From Chryseobacterium sp. JAH (GTDB lineage Bacteria > Bacteroidota > Bacteroidia > Flavobacteriales > Weeksellaceae), in NCBI RefSeq assembly GCF_001507335.1, contig NZ_LMAH01000004.1:124001-188000 (forward strand): DNA of 64,000 bases, in the 5' to 3' direction. Position 1 is the first letter of the stretch. Each line of letters opens with the position of its first letter. The notes under the pieces were generated by a model. That model was not told where the DNA came from. It made no database searches and saw only the letters and a list, made by a program, of their open reading frames with translations. Position numbers and translations under genes: made by a program. Of this stretch, positions 26,047 through 34,931 are shown in pieces.

Positions 26047-26436
26047 TTAGATCCTGATTGAACGAATCAGAATAAAGGTTTTTACAGAATAATAATGCTG
26101 TGAAAATTGAGAAATAGAAGGTTGAACCCTTTTTTTAAATAATAATCCAAATGAGTAAATCAGTCCGAAAACACTTACAAAAAATACGATTGCCTGTGCC
26201 GTATCGGATAATTGAAAGTCTTCTTCTGCTAATTCAAAAGAAAAATTGTCGGCACTGTCTGATGCCTGCTGTGTAGAAAATTTATGTACTGAATGATTTG
26301 CCTGATTTGTTTTTTCAGGATAATTATGAGAAATATGCCCGGAAAAGTCATTGTACAAAGTTTTGACATTAAGCTTACTCTCCACTACAAATAGCAGAAA
26401 AAGGGCAGTCAAAAGATATACAATATAGTTTCTCAT
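26047..26436 (-). CDS. Small two-helix membrane protein upstream of RND operon
   Basis: 129 residues from ATG 26436 (MRNYIVYLLTALFLLFVVES). The upstream ATG at 26448 overlaps the -7 element and is rejected. There is an N-terminal hydrophobic helix, a 60-residue polar middle rich in Ser, Asn and His, and a second helix (AIVFFVSVFGLIYSFGLLF) followed by a basic tail. I do not recognise a family. It lies 140 bp upstream of the adaptor gene in the same direction with no terminator between, so it may be part of the pump operon. Its leader is predicted to be about 5 nt long. Confidence 0.6.
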   Translation of the reverse strand: MRNYIVYLLTALFLLFVVESKLNVKTLYNDFSGHISHNYPEKTNQANHSVHKFSTQQASDSADNFSFELAEEDFQLSDTAQAIVFFVSVFGLIYSFGLLFKKRVQPSISQFSQHYYSVKTFILIRSIRI

Positions 26437-26445
26437 TTCAAGTTG

Positions 26446-26453
26446 CAAATGTA
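26446..26453 (-). promoter_or_regulatory. -7 promoter element TACATTTG, very short leader
   Basis: Perfect TAnnTTTG on the minus strand, 9 nt before the ATG at 26436. The predicted transcription start is about 5 nt upstream of the start codon. Confidence 0.55.
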
Positions 26454-26628
26454 TGTCTAGATTTTTATAGATAATTCAGTATTAACAAAATTTAACTCTC
26501 CTTAAATTTAACTACAAAAGTGAATGAGAGAACCATATTTTTACAATTAATTGAAAAATAGTATAGTAAAACAAGTTCAAAATTCTTTAAATTATTAAAA
26601 TTTAACATATTTTAAAGAAAAATAATTG

Positions 26629-26636
26629 TAATTTTG
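26629..26636 (+). promoter_or_regulatory. -7 promoter element TAATTTTG
   Basis: This perfect TAnnTTTG lies 47 bp before the ATG of the small lipoprotein gene, in an AT-rich 235-bp divergent gap. Confidence 0.55.
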
Positions 26637-26683
26637 ACAAACCATCACAACAAGTATGAAATCTTTTAAAATCACAAGTAAAA

Positions 26684-27061
26684 ATGAAAAAGTTAATTTT
26701 AGGATTTTTTATAATCCTCACGTTTACAGCATGTAAACACTCAGCAAAAGATCCTGACGTCACAATCGTAACTCCTGAAGCCGTTTCTAAAGACGAAATT
26801 ACAAAAGAGACAATTGCTGACCGTCATGGTGATGAAATGGAAATTATCATGAATAATACCAAAGAAATTGTCACTGTACACCTTAACGGTAAAACTTATA
26901 AGCTCAAAAAAAATCAAGAATCAACCGGATTTTCTACAGACGATAACAAATATCTCTTCACGAATACCAAAAATGAAGTTACCTTTCTCCAAAAAGATGT
27001 AGATATGGTATTATTTCACGGTAAAAAAAATCAGGCTGATACTAAAATGGCCTCACAATAA
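26684..27061 (+). CDS. Small lipoprotein, possibly MliC-like
   Basis: A 125-residue protein with signal peptide and lipobox (FIILTFTAC). The mature part has one compact beta domain: VTVHLNGKTYKLKKNQESTG then NKYLFTNTKNEVTFLQKDV. The pattern NGKTYxL...GxxxxxxxxYLF...EVTxL recalls MliC/PliC lysozyme inhibitors, but the usual disulfide cysteines are missing, so this is only a suggestion. It is monocistronic, with its own promoter and a strong terminator. Confidence 0.7.
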   Translation: MKKLILGFFIILTFTACKHSAKDPDVTIVTPEAVSKDEITKETIADRHGDEMEIIMNNTKEIVTVHLNGKTYKLKKNQESTGFSTDDNKYLFTNTKNEVTFLQKDVDMVLFHGKKNQADTKMASQ

Positions 27062-27097
27062 AAAAAAAAGACGCTTATCCAAGCGTCTTTTTTTTTT
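27062..27097. terminator. Bidirectional intrinsic terminator
   Basis: The stem GACGCTT / ATCC / AAGCGTC is flanked by A-run and T-run and serves the converging lipoprotein (+) and FAD oxidoreductase (-) genes. Confidence 0.92.
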
Positions 27098-27100
27098 GAT

Positions 27101-28132
27101 TTAAAATCTGTCTAAACAAATTTCTTCAGGAAGATCTACATTACTTTCTATAAAATCATACAGACTCTTAGAGAAGTAGCAACCGTTAAGAATTCCTCTT
27201 GCTCCAAGACCGTTAAATACATAGAGATTATGATGCTCGAAATGTCTTCCAACAATGGGCCTGCGATCTTTCACAGTTGGTCTGAAACCAAAATGGACTT
27301 CCTCTATATCAAAATCATTCGGATAAAACTCAGATAAACCATTTCTTAACTGCTCAACCGCAGATTCATCAACATGCTCATGCAGTTGATCTCTATCGTA
27401 CGTGCCACCATAAAAATATAAATCATCATTTAGTGGAAATAAAAAATGCTTTTTCTTGATGGTGATATTTTCGTGGATTGGCATAGAAAGACGTATTCTA
27501 ATGTGATGTCCTTTATTTGGAATCACCGGAATATCTGAAAAATATGGATTGTTTTTAACAGCCATTCCCTCGCAGAAAATAATCTTGCTAAATTTGATAT
27601 TCTGATAAGTAGATTCATCAATATTTAACTCATCATAATAAAATTTCTCTTTGATAAGCTGAGCATTATTCTCGTGAAACGTCAGTAGATCACCGAAAAA
27701 TCCATTTACATTCAATCTAGCTGACTGATCTACTATTCCCGTGTTAAAATCATTTCTCACCCCTTCTACGCTCTTGAAATTTTGATTCAAAAAATTAGAC
27801 AGTTCTTCGGTTTGTGCCTTTTTTGACCATAATCTCTGCTCATTTTCATCATGAAAAATTCGGTGAATTGAGGCATCAATTAAATAGTTTACACCTGTAT
27901 ATTTTTCAATTTCTGCAAGCGAAATTTTAAGAAAATCTAACTGTTCCTGAGCCCGCCAAAAAGTGGTGAACTTTTTCAGTACCACAGGATTTACAATTCC
28001 TGCAGATATTTGAGAAGCGCTTTTTCTTCCTTCAGAAAAAATAACGAATGACTTTTTATTTTTAGTTAGCTGATGGGCGAAAAAAAGAGCCGCGTATCCG
28101 TCTCCAACAATAATATAGTCTACATTTTTCAT
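27101..28132 (-). CDS. FAD-dependent oxidoreductase (DAO/DadA family)
   Basis: A 343-residue flavoprotein with an N-terminal Rossmann FAD motif, YIIVGDGYAALFFAHQL (G-x-G-x-x-A), and a C-terminal FAD-binding block, VFNGLGARGILNGCYFSK. The middle has the substrate domain of the D-amino-acid oxidase/glycine oxidase superfamily (IIFCEGMAV; GFRPTVKDRRPIVG). It likely oxidises an amine or amino acid; the substrate is unknown. It is cytosolic and separated from the gld operon by a hairpin terminator. Confidence 0.85.
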   Translation of the reverse strand: MKNVDYIIVGDGYAALFFAHQLTKNKKSFVIFSEGRKSASQISAGIVNPVVLKKFTTFWRAQEQLDFLKISLAEIEKYTGVNYLIDASIHRIFHDENEQRLWSKKAQTEELSNFLNQNFKSVEGVRNDFNTGIVDQSARLNVNGFFGDLLTFHENNAQLIKEKFYYDELNIDESTYQNIKFSKIIFCEGMAVKNNPYFSDIPVIPNKGHHIRIRLSMPIHENITIKKKHFLFPLNDDLYFYGGTYDRDQLHEHVDESAVEQLRNGLSEFYPNDFDIEEVHFGFRPTVKDRRPIVGRHFEHHNLYVFNGLGARGILNGCYFSKSLYDFIESNVDLPEEICLDRF

Positions 28133-28134
28133 AA

Positions 28135-28170
28135 TAAAAAAACCTGAGTAAAAGTACTCAGGTTTTTTAT
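28135..28170 (-). terminator. Intrinsic terminator of gldKLMN operon
   Basis: The stem AACCTGAGTA / AAAG / TACTCAGGTT with T-runs at both sides lies 17 bp after gldN and just before the next gene on the same strand. Confidence 0.9.
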
Positions 28171-28186
28171 AAATATCAAGTGAAAT

Positions 28187-29125
28187 TTAGTAATTCCACA
28201 TATCATTCTCCATTTGAAGAATCTGTTCTTTGATTTTATTGCTTTCTTCTAACTGCTCTTCAGCATTTCTAGGGATGTAGTCTTTAATAACGCCATCACC
28301 TAAACCGTTTGAAGATTTATAGATTACAGAAGAGAATCTTCTAGCATTGATAATATCATCAAAAGATAATTCTGCAGATGAGTTCTTTCTGTTGAAAACA
28401 TAATTGTTTGCTAAGATATCTCTAGCTTTTGGATAATAGACCCAGAATAGATCTACAAGATCATTCGCACCTTCCATCGGCTTACCTTCAGCATCAAGTC
28501 TTCCTTGAGAAGTTGGATCCGGACCCATCGCAGCTATACCAAGAGGTCTATATTTCATTTGACCATCTCTTTTGTCAATGAACCACATTCCCATAATCTT
28601 TAAGACTTTTACTTTTTCAGTAGTCGTCCTGATACGGTCTGTAAGTCTCACTTTTTCCTCTTCAGTTAACTGTCTACCTGAATTGAGAATCTCAATCGCT
28701 TCATCATCAACCCTTACACTTTCCAATTTTTTCTGAATACCTTCAGGAGATAATTTTGTTGTAAAGTTTTCGTCATCATAAACTTCTTCAATCTGACCAT
28801 TCATTGCAGCATCTAAAAGAATCTGGTATAGAGATCTTGTATTTTTGGAAAGTAATCCATTAGGATTATCATAATAGAATGGCTGATTGATCTTATCATT
28901 CATATCTATTATTTCCCATACCATCATACTTTTCAAGATGTCTTTATCATCTACAAATCCGTACTCAAGTGGTGTTACTTTATTACTAATAACAGTATCT
29001 CCCACTTTTCTCATATTTTCAGATCTCATTTGTCTGAACTCTTCTGGAGAAGAAGCATTTAGAATAGTTTGGGAAAATGCAAACCCAGAAGCTAAAACTA
29101 AAAGACTGCTAATATATTTTTTCAT
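28187..29125 (-). CDS. gldN: T9SS ring protein GldN (PorN)
   Basis: A 312-residue periplasmic protein with a cleavable signal peptide (YISSLLVLASGFAFS). The body has the family's pattern: PLEYGFVDDKDILKSMMVWE, then VLKIMGMWFIDKRDGQMKYR and LVDLFWVYYPKARDILANN. GldN binds GldK to form the large periplasmic/outer-membrane ring of the type IX secretion system and gliding machinery. Last gene of the gldK-L-M-N operon, 21 bp after gldM. Confidence 0.96.
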   Translation of the reverse strand: MKKYISSLLVLASGFAFSQTILNASSPEEFRQMRSENMRKVGDTVISNKVTPLEYGFVDDKDILKSMMVWEIIDMNDKINQPFYYDNPNGLLSKNTRSLYQILLDAAMNGQIEEVYDDENFTTKLSPEGIQKKLESVRVDDEAIEILNSGRQLTEEEKVRLTDRIRTTTEKVKVLKIMGMWFIDKRDGQMKYRPLGIAAMGPDPTSQGRLDAEGKPMEGANDLVDLFWVYYPKARDILANNYVFNRKNSSAELSFDDIINARRFSSVIYKSSNGLGDGVIKDYIPRNAEEQLEESNKIKEQILQMENDMWNY

Positions 29126-29146
29126 AATATGATTTTACAAATTATC

Positions 29147-30739
29147 TTATTGAACATTAATTGTCACAGGAGAAATTTCTTTCAATCTCTGATTTCCTAA
29201 ACCTGTCGCTGTTGCCTGAATATCATAAATCTGAACAACATCACCAGCTCTCAAGTTTCTAAGTAATCCTTCTGCAGCAGAAAGTGAGTTACCTTGAATC
29301 ATCGTTCCAGCTCTTCCCGGTAGTTTTAGTATGAAACTATTAACAGTAAATGAGACAGGGAAATCAAAATCAGGTAATGTAGCAGCTACAATCTGATTTG
29401 GAATTGAAGTTAGTGGCATAAAGTTTACTGCTTTACCTCTAATCTGCCCTTGTGGTTTCGGAATACCTTTAATTCTGTATTCAAATACCTCAGAAACAGT
29501 TCTACCATTAGGATCTGTACCAGAAAGCGTTAACTTAATTGTGTTTCCTGCTGAAGGAGTCACAGTCCATTTACCTTTACCTGTATTTTTAACTACTGCT
29601 CCAGGAGCGGAAAGTGATAGTTTAGAATTATCCGCACCCAAAATAGATCCTGTAACAGGGTTTTCCAATCCTCTATACATTACATTCATCTTATCAGCAG
29701 AAAGTATAAGTCCTTGCTCAAGTTTCACTTGCTGTGGACCTGCAATCACATTATAAGTATGCGTGAAAGGGAATTGCTGAGCTTTTCCTGTCGCATCCGT
29801 TAAAGTAATTACACCACCGATTTTTCTCTCACCAAGACCTCCTGTATTTAATGGAAGATATCCTTTACCATTCTCCTGTCTGCTTACACCGCTGATGCTG
29901 ATTTTATTACTGTTAGAATAAGTTCCTAACATAATAACCGCTTCAGCTTTTTTGCCAGACTGAATGTCTGAAGGTGCAGAAACAATCGCTTCATACTGGT
30001 TAAACTTAATGCTTGCATCTACTTTTTCCTGAAGCATTAATGCTAATGCATCAGACTGTACGTTTCTTGCATCATTCTGAATAATTTCTAAGTTTGAAAT
30101 CGCAGCGATAAGCGGCTGATGATAAAACTTATTCTGAAACCAAGTTTTCCCGTTTGGTGATTTTCCTTGAGGATATTCAGCAACAATAGATCTGTTTGCT
30201 CTGTCAACTAATTTCAATAACTGAGGGTTATTTCCAAAAGTAGCTACAATATAAGATCTTACATCATCCATTTTCTTTTTAAGCTCTAAAGCTTTAGGAG
30301 AAGGACTATTTTCGTCACCTTCCTTAAAGAAATATTCTGTAGTTGCTTCATTGTTATTCAGTGCAGAAAAATTCTCACTGACATCCATATCTTTTCCAGT
30401 TTCAGGATCTTTATCAAAGAATTCAGAATTCTTCTTTAAAATCCCCTTGATTTCTTCAGCAGAACCAACTAAACCATCGATTTTGCCTTTTAAAACTTTG
30501 TACTGTTCCCAAGGCTGAGCATAAGTATCAGGAACCTGCTGAGCTTTTGCCTCTAAGGTAACCTCAAAAATATCCTGATTTTTATCTTCAGTTAAATGTC
30601 TTGTTTCATTTAATGCTCTTGTAGAATCGTAATACGATCTGATGATTTCAACATCAATGTTTAGGGCCATCATTGCGATGAACACCAAATACATTAGGTT
30701 GATCATCTTCTGACGTGGAGTCTGTTTTCCTTTTGCCAT
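29147..30739 (-). CDS. gldM: T9SS motor/stalk protein GldM (PorM)
   Basis: A 530-residue inner-membrane protein with one N-terminal helix (MINLMYLVFIAMMALNI) and a long periplasmic part made of four domains (D1 helical to about residue 220, D2-D4 beta-rich). Arg9 (KQTPRQKM) is present, the residue that faces GldL Glu49 in the proton-driven motor. It dimerises, converts proton flow through GldL into rotation and reaches the GldKN ring. It follows gldL by 40 bp. Confidence 0.97.
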   Translation of the reverse strand: MAKGKQTPRQKMINLMYLVFIAMMALNIDVEIIRSYYDSTRALNETRHLTEDKNQDIFEVTLEAKAQQVPDTYAQPWEQYKVLKGKIDGLVGSAEEIKGILKKNSEFFDKDPETGKDMDVSENFSALNNNEATTEYFFKEGDENSPSPKALELKKKMDDVRSYIVATFGNNPQLLKLVDRANRSIVAEYPQGKSPNGKTWFQNKFYHQPLIAAISNLEIIQNDARNVQSDALALMLQEKVDASIKFNQYEAIVSAPSDIQSGKKAEAVIMLGTYSNSNKISISGVSRQENGKGYLPLNTGGLGERKIGGVITLTDATGKAQQFPFTHTYNVIAGPQQVKLEQGLILSADKMNVMYRGLENPVTGSILGADNSKLSLSAPGAVVKNTGKGKWTVTPSAGNTIKLTLSGTDPNGRTVSEVFEYRIKGIPKPQGQIRGKAVNFMPLTSIPNQIVAATLPDFDFPVSFTVNSFILKLPGRAGTMIQGNSLSAAEGLLRNLRAGDVVQIYDIQATATGLGNQRLKEISPVTINVQ

Positions 30740-30779
30740 TCTCTTTTCTTTAGTTTTTTATTAAATTAATGGTTCGGAA

Positions 30780-31472
30780 TTATGACTTCATTGCAGTTAA
30801 CATACCACCGTAAACTCTGTTTAAGCTATTTAAGTTTGTTGTTAAACCTTGTAATTCTTGATTAAATTTCTCAGAATGCTCAGCTGACTTTTGCATATCT
30901 TCAACATATTTTTTTGCAAAATCAGATTGTCTCTGACCGCTTTCTAACTGCATTGCATATAGAGCATTCATGCTTTCCATGTGTTGAGCAGCTTTATTTA
31001 ACTGGTCGTTATATTTATGAGTAGAAGCAGAAACATCAACAGTTTGGTTGATCTGATCTACTGAACTTGAAAACTTATCGATTCCTGTTCTTAATCTGTC
31101 GAATAACTGTACATCTAATTTAGCATCCTGAAGCATCTTATCTAATTTACCAGATAAAGAGTTTTCTAATTCAGCAAAATGATCAACAGTATTTCTAGAA
31201 GAAACATTAGAATGCAATGGGTTTGGGTTTGCATGCTTATCTAATAACTCAGGATAAACATTTTCCCAATGGTAAGACTCTTCAGCTGCTGGAGGGTCAA
31301 AAGCGAAAATAATAAAGATAATTGCCTCTGTAACAAGCCCTACTGTAAGTGCAATGTTACCATTAATTGGGCCAAATGAAATGTGAGTAATTTTAAGCCA
31401 AGCTCCAAGAATTACAATTGCAGCACCGAATGAATAGAAGAAATTCATCCAAGCATCTTTAGTCTTAAACAT
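30780..31472 (-). CDS. gldL: T9SS motor protein GldL (PorL)
   Basis: A 230-residue inner-membrane protein with two N-terminal helices: FFYSFGAAIVILGAWLKI and LTVGLVTEAIIFIIFAF. Glu49 sits in the second helix (VTEAII), the conserved proton-carrying residue of the GldLM motor. The cytoplasmic tail is a long coiled coil (LENSLSGKLDKMLQDAKLDV onwards). Five GldL surround two GldM and use the proton-motive force to drive type IX secretion and, in gliders, motility. Third from the end of the operon, 62 bp after gldK. Confidence 0.97.
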   Translation of the reverse strand: MFKTKDAWMNFFYSFGAAIVILGAWLKITHISFGPINGNIALTVGLVTEAIIFIIFAFDPPAAEESYHWENVYPELLDKHANPNPLHSNVSSRNTVDHFAELENSLSGKLDKMLQDAKLDVQLFDRLRTGIDKFSSSVDQINQTVDVSASTHKYNDQLNKAAQHMESMNALYAMQLESGQRQSDFAKKYVEDMQKSAEHSEKFNQELQGLTTNLNSLNRVYGGMLTAMKS

Positions 31473-31534
31473 ATAAGTTAGTTTTTTTTAATATTAAATA
31501 AAATTGTTTCCGAAAATAATTGATTGAAAAATTC

Positions 31535-32947
31535 TTATCTGTTAACTCTTTTTGCTTTAACAGCAGCTTCAGGAATATCCTGTACTGTTCTGAATCCGAT
31601 ATAACTTCTTGCAGAGTCTTTCAATTCGAAATCTCTAGCACCAGTCATCAACATATATCCAACATCTTTCCAAGAACCACCTCTTACAGATCTCTTAGCA
31701 TCTTCTTTATCTTTTGTAGAAGGATTTAAAGTAGAAGAGAAACCGTATGAAGAGTTGTTGTAAGCAGATTCGGTCCATTCAGAAACGTTTCCTGCCATAT
31801 CAAACAATCCGAAACTGTTTTTCTTGAATTTTTTCACAGGAGCTGTATAAGTATAAGTACCTAACTTCTCATCTTCCATGTAATTACCTCTCTTTGGCTT
31901 GAAGTTTGCAAGATAACAACCTCTGTCATCCATCAAATAAGGACCACCCCAAGGATAAGTAGCATTTTGCTTCCCTCCTCTTGCTGCATATTCCCACTCT
32001 AGTTCAGTTGGAAGACGGAAGATCATTGGTCTTTGTTTCTTTCTTTTTAAACTTTCGTTATAATCAGATTTCAATTTTGATCTGAAGTTACAGTAAGCTC
32101 TTGCCTGATCCCAAGTTACCCCAACTACAGGATAATCTTTGTAAGCTTTATGCCAGAAATACTGCTCAAATAAAGGTTCATTATAAGTGAAATGGAAATC
32201 TTTAACCCAAACTGTAGTATCTGGATAGATGGCGATGCTTTCACTTCTAAGGTAGTTAACACCTCTTTCGTTTTCAGCAAGAGCAACATCCATATCTCCC
32301 CATCTGTAATTATATTTTAATTTACTAACATCTAGAAGTCTTTCGCTACCAACTCTAGAAGAAGCCGGTAAATACATAGATTCTAAAACTTCAGCATATT
32401 CAACATCAGGATATTTAGAAGTATTCCAATGTAATGGAATTTTCCAGTCTAATCTTTTTGTATCATCAAAACCATCTCTACCTCCTGCACCTTCAAGATA
32501 TTCCTGATACGCAGTAAGATTCTCTTCTTTTTTTGCAAGGTAAGCATAGTCTCCGATGCCTGTACCTTTACCACCTCCTTCACCACCTTCTCCGGCAGCT
32601 TCAGCTAGCATAGTTCTTGCAATAGAGTCTCTAACATAGTTGATGAACACTCTGTACTCTGCATTTGTAGTTTCAGCTTCATCCATAAAGAAAGATGAAA
32701 CAGTTACAGTTTTCAAAGCTGCTTTTTCAGGACTGTCTGTGAAATCCACATCAGCTAAACCTGCAACGAAAGATCCACCTGGAATGGCAACCATACCATA
32801 CGGTCTTTCTGCAACAAATGATTTTGTTTTTTCTCTAGGTATCAATTCCCCTTTTGTTCCTGGCTTCCCTACAGAAGAAGATCCACCACCTGAACAAGAT
32901 ACCGATGCTACCGACGCAGACAATAATAAAAGAAATATCCTTTTCAT
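31535..32947 (-). CDS. gldK: T9SS ring lipoprotein GldK (PorK)
   Basis: A 470-residue lipoprotein (signal peptide MKRIFLLLLSASVASVSC, lipobox VSC) with a formylglycine-generating-enzyme/SUMF fold: AIPGGSFVAGLADVDF, YPVVGVTWDQARAYCNF, RLPTELEWEYAARGG, NSFGLFDMAGNVSEW and RGGSWKD. In GldK this fold is structural, not catalytic. It forms the periplasmic ring with GldN, anchored in the outer membrane. First gene of the operon; TATATTTA-type sequence at 32977-32970 is a weak promoter candidate. Confidence 0.97.
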   Translation of the reverse strand: MKRIFLLLLSASVASVSCSGGGSSSVGKPGTKGELIPREKTKSFVAERPYGMVAIPGGSFVAGLADVDFTDSPEKAALKTVTVSSFFMDEAETTNAEYRVFINYVRDSIARTMLAEAAGEGGEGGGKGTGIGDYAYLAKKEENLTAYQEYLEGAGGRDGFDDTKRLDWKIPLHWNTSKYPDVEYAEVLESMYLPASSRVGSERLLDVSKLKYNYRWGDMDVALAENERGVNYLRSESIAIYPDTTVWVKDFHFTYNEPLFEQYFWHKAYKDYPVVGVTWDQARAYCNFRSKLKSDYNESLKRKKQRPMIFRLPTELEWEYAARGGKQNATYPWGGPYLMDDRGCYLANFKPKRGNYMEDEKLGTYTYTAPVKKFKKNSFGLFDMAGNVSEWTESAYNNSSYGFSSTLNPSTKDKEDAKRSVRGGSWKDVGYMLMTGARDFELKDSARSYIGFRTVQDIPEAAVKAKRVNR

Positions 32948-33054
32948 GTTAATTTTTATAATTAAGCCGTAAATATATAATTTTTTTAAGAAACTTTTAA
33001 GATTTTTTTTAGAATAACGAAAAAAATCTAAATTTATTTTATTTGCAAGTATTT

Positions 33055-34908
33055 TTACTCTACAGTTACAGATTTCGCAAGGTTTCTCGGCTGGTCAACG
33101 TTAGCGCCTCGGTAAACTGCTATATAATAAGCTAGTAACTGCAAAGGAACGGACGCTACTATAGGTGAAAAACACTCTGATGTCTCAGGAATCTCAATTA
33201 CGTAATCTGCCATAGCTTTTACCTGAGTATCGCCTTTATTAACAACAGCTATCACTTTTCCTTTTCTAGCCTTAATTTCCTGTACGTTACTTACAATCTT
33301 ATCATAATGACCCTTCTTAGGAGCTATGATAACGATAGGCATATTCTCATCAATTAATGCAATAGGCCCGTGTTTCATTTCTGCTGCCGGATATCCTTCA
33401 GCATGGATGTAAGAAATTTCTTTTAGTTTTAAAGCACCTTCTAAAGCTGCAGGATAATTGTAACCTCTTCCTAAATAAAGGAAATTAGTTGTACTGATAA
33501 AATCTTTTGCAATCTTTTGTGTAAGCTCATGAGTAGCTTCTAAAACTTCTTCTATTTTTTTTGGAATTGCATTTAATTCAGTTATTAAGCTCATGAATTC
33601 TGCGGTTCCTAAATTCCCGTTATGATTCCCTAACTTCAATGCGATAAGAGAAAGGATGGTAAGCTGAGCAGTAAATGCCTTCGTAGAAGCAACACCAATT
33701 TCTGGGCCTGCATGTGTATATGATCCAGCATCAGTAATTCTCGCAATAGAGGAGTCAACAACATTACAAATACCGTAAATGAAAGCTCCCTTTTCTTTTG
33801 CTAATTTTAATGCTGCCATTGTATCAGCAGTTTCTCCTGACTGAGAAATAGCAATTACAACATCCTTATCGGTAATAATTGGATTTCTGTATCTGAATTC
33901 AGATGCATATTCAACTTCTACAGGAATTCTCGCAAATTCTTCAATTAAATATTCACCAATCAGTCCTGCATGCCATGAAGTTCCACAAGCGATAATAATA
34001 ATTCTGTTCGCATTCTTGAATCTTTCAAGATGATCCCAGATTCCGGCCATTTTTATGATTCCTTCATCCACCAGCAGTCTCCCTCTCATGGTATCATGAA
34101 TCGATTTTGGCTGTTCGAAGATTTCTTTAAGCATAAAATGCTCATATCCACCTTTTTCTATCTGTTCTAAATTCAATTTTAACTCTTGAATTTCAGGAAC
34201 TATTTTAGAATTATCATTTATCGTTCTGATGTCAACACCCTTTTCCAAAGAAAGAATCGCCATATGACCTTCCTCTAAATAGATAGCTTCCTTGGTAAAT
34301 TCAACAAACGGAGATGCATCAGACGCAATAAAGTATTCTTTATCACCAATTCCAATTGCTAAAGGAGAACCTAATCTTCCAACAACCAGAACTCCTGGAT
34401 AATCTTCATGCATTACTGTAATAGCATATGCACCATAGACTTCGTTTAAAGCATATCTTACTGCGGTAGGAAAATCTGTCTCTGCATTCAAATCCATAAA
34501 ATATTGGATAAGATTCACCAAAACTTCAGTATCAGTTTCAGATTTGAAAGTGAAACCTTTATCGGTAAGCATTATTTTAATCGTATCATAATTTTCGATG
34601 ATACCATTGTGAACGATTGCAATTTTACCACTGTTTGATAAATGAGGGTGAGAGTTTCTGTCACTTGGCACACCATGTGTTGCCCAGCGTGTATGTCCCA
34701 TACCTACTTTTGCGAATCCTTTTAATTTGCTGGAAATATTAACCAAATCATCAACTTTACCTTTTGTTTTTTCAACGTTGAATGCATTATTCTCACCTTC
34801 CAAAACAATCCCAGCACTATCATAACCTCTATATTCCAGTCTTCGAAGCCCATTAATAACTATATCGTAGGCATCCTGAAAACCTGTATAACCAACTATT
34901 CCGCACAT
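33055..34908 (-). CDS. glmS: Glutamine-fructose-6-phosphate aminotransferase (isomerising) GlmS
   Basis: A 617-residue enzyme that makes glucosamine-6-phosphate, the first step of UDP-GlcNAc synthesis for peptidoglycan and LPS. The N-terminal glutaminase has nucleophile Cys2 (MCGIVGYTG) and GMGHTRWATHG. The two C-terminal SIS isomerase domains contain IACGTSWHAG, AISQSGETADT and IGVASTKAFTAQ, and the C-terminus KSVTVE is the conserved tail that closes the active site. It follows the DUF4270 gene by 23 bp on the same strand, so it is probably third in an operon with the starch-synthase-like gene. Confidence 0.97.
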   Translation of the reverse strand: MCGIVGYTGFQDAYDIVINGLRRLEYRGYDSAGIVLEGENNAFNVEKTKGKVDDLVNISSKLKGFAKVGMGHTRWATHGVPSDRNSHPHLSNSGKIAIVHNGIIENYDTIKIMLTDKGFTFKSETDTEVLVNLIQYFMDLNAETDFPTAVRYALNEVYGAYAITVMHEDYPGVLVVGRLGSPLAIGIGDKEYFIASDASPFVEFTKEAIYLEEGHMAILSLEKGVDIRTINDNSKIVPEIQELKLNLEQIEKGGYEHFMLKEIFEQPKSIHDTMRGRLLVDEGIIKMAGIWDHLERFKNANRIIIIACGTSWHAGLIGEYLIEEFARIPVEVEYASEFRYRNPIITDKDVVIAISQSGETADTMAALKLAKEKGAFIYGICNVVDSSIARITDAGSYTHAGPEIGVASTKAFTAQLTILSLIALKLGNHNGNLGTAEFMSLITELNAIPKKIEEVLEATHELTQKIAKDFISTTNFLYLGRGYNYPAALEGALKLKEISYIHAEGYPAAEMKHGPIALIDENMPIVIIAPKKGHYDKIVSNVQEIKARKGKVIAVVNKGDTQVKAMADYVIEIPETSECFSPIVASVPLQLLAYYIAVYRGANVDQPRNLAKSVTVE

Positions 34909-34931
34909 AATTTATTGAGTGTTTTTATTTT

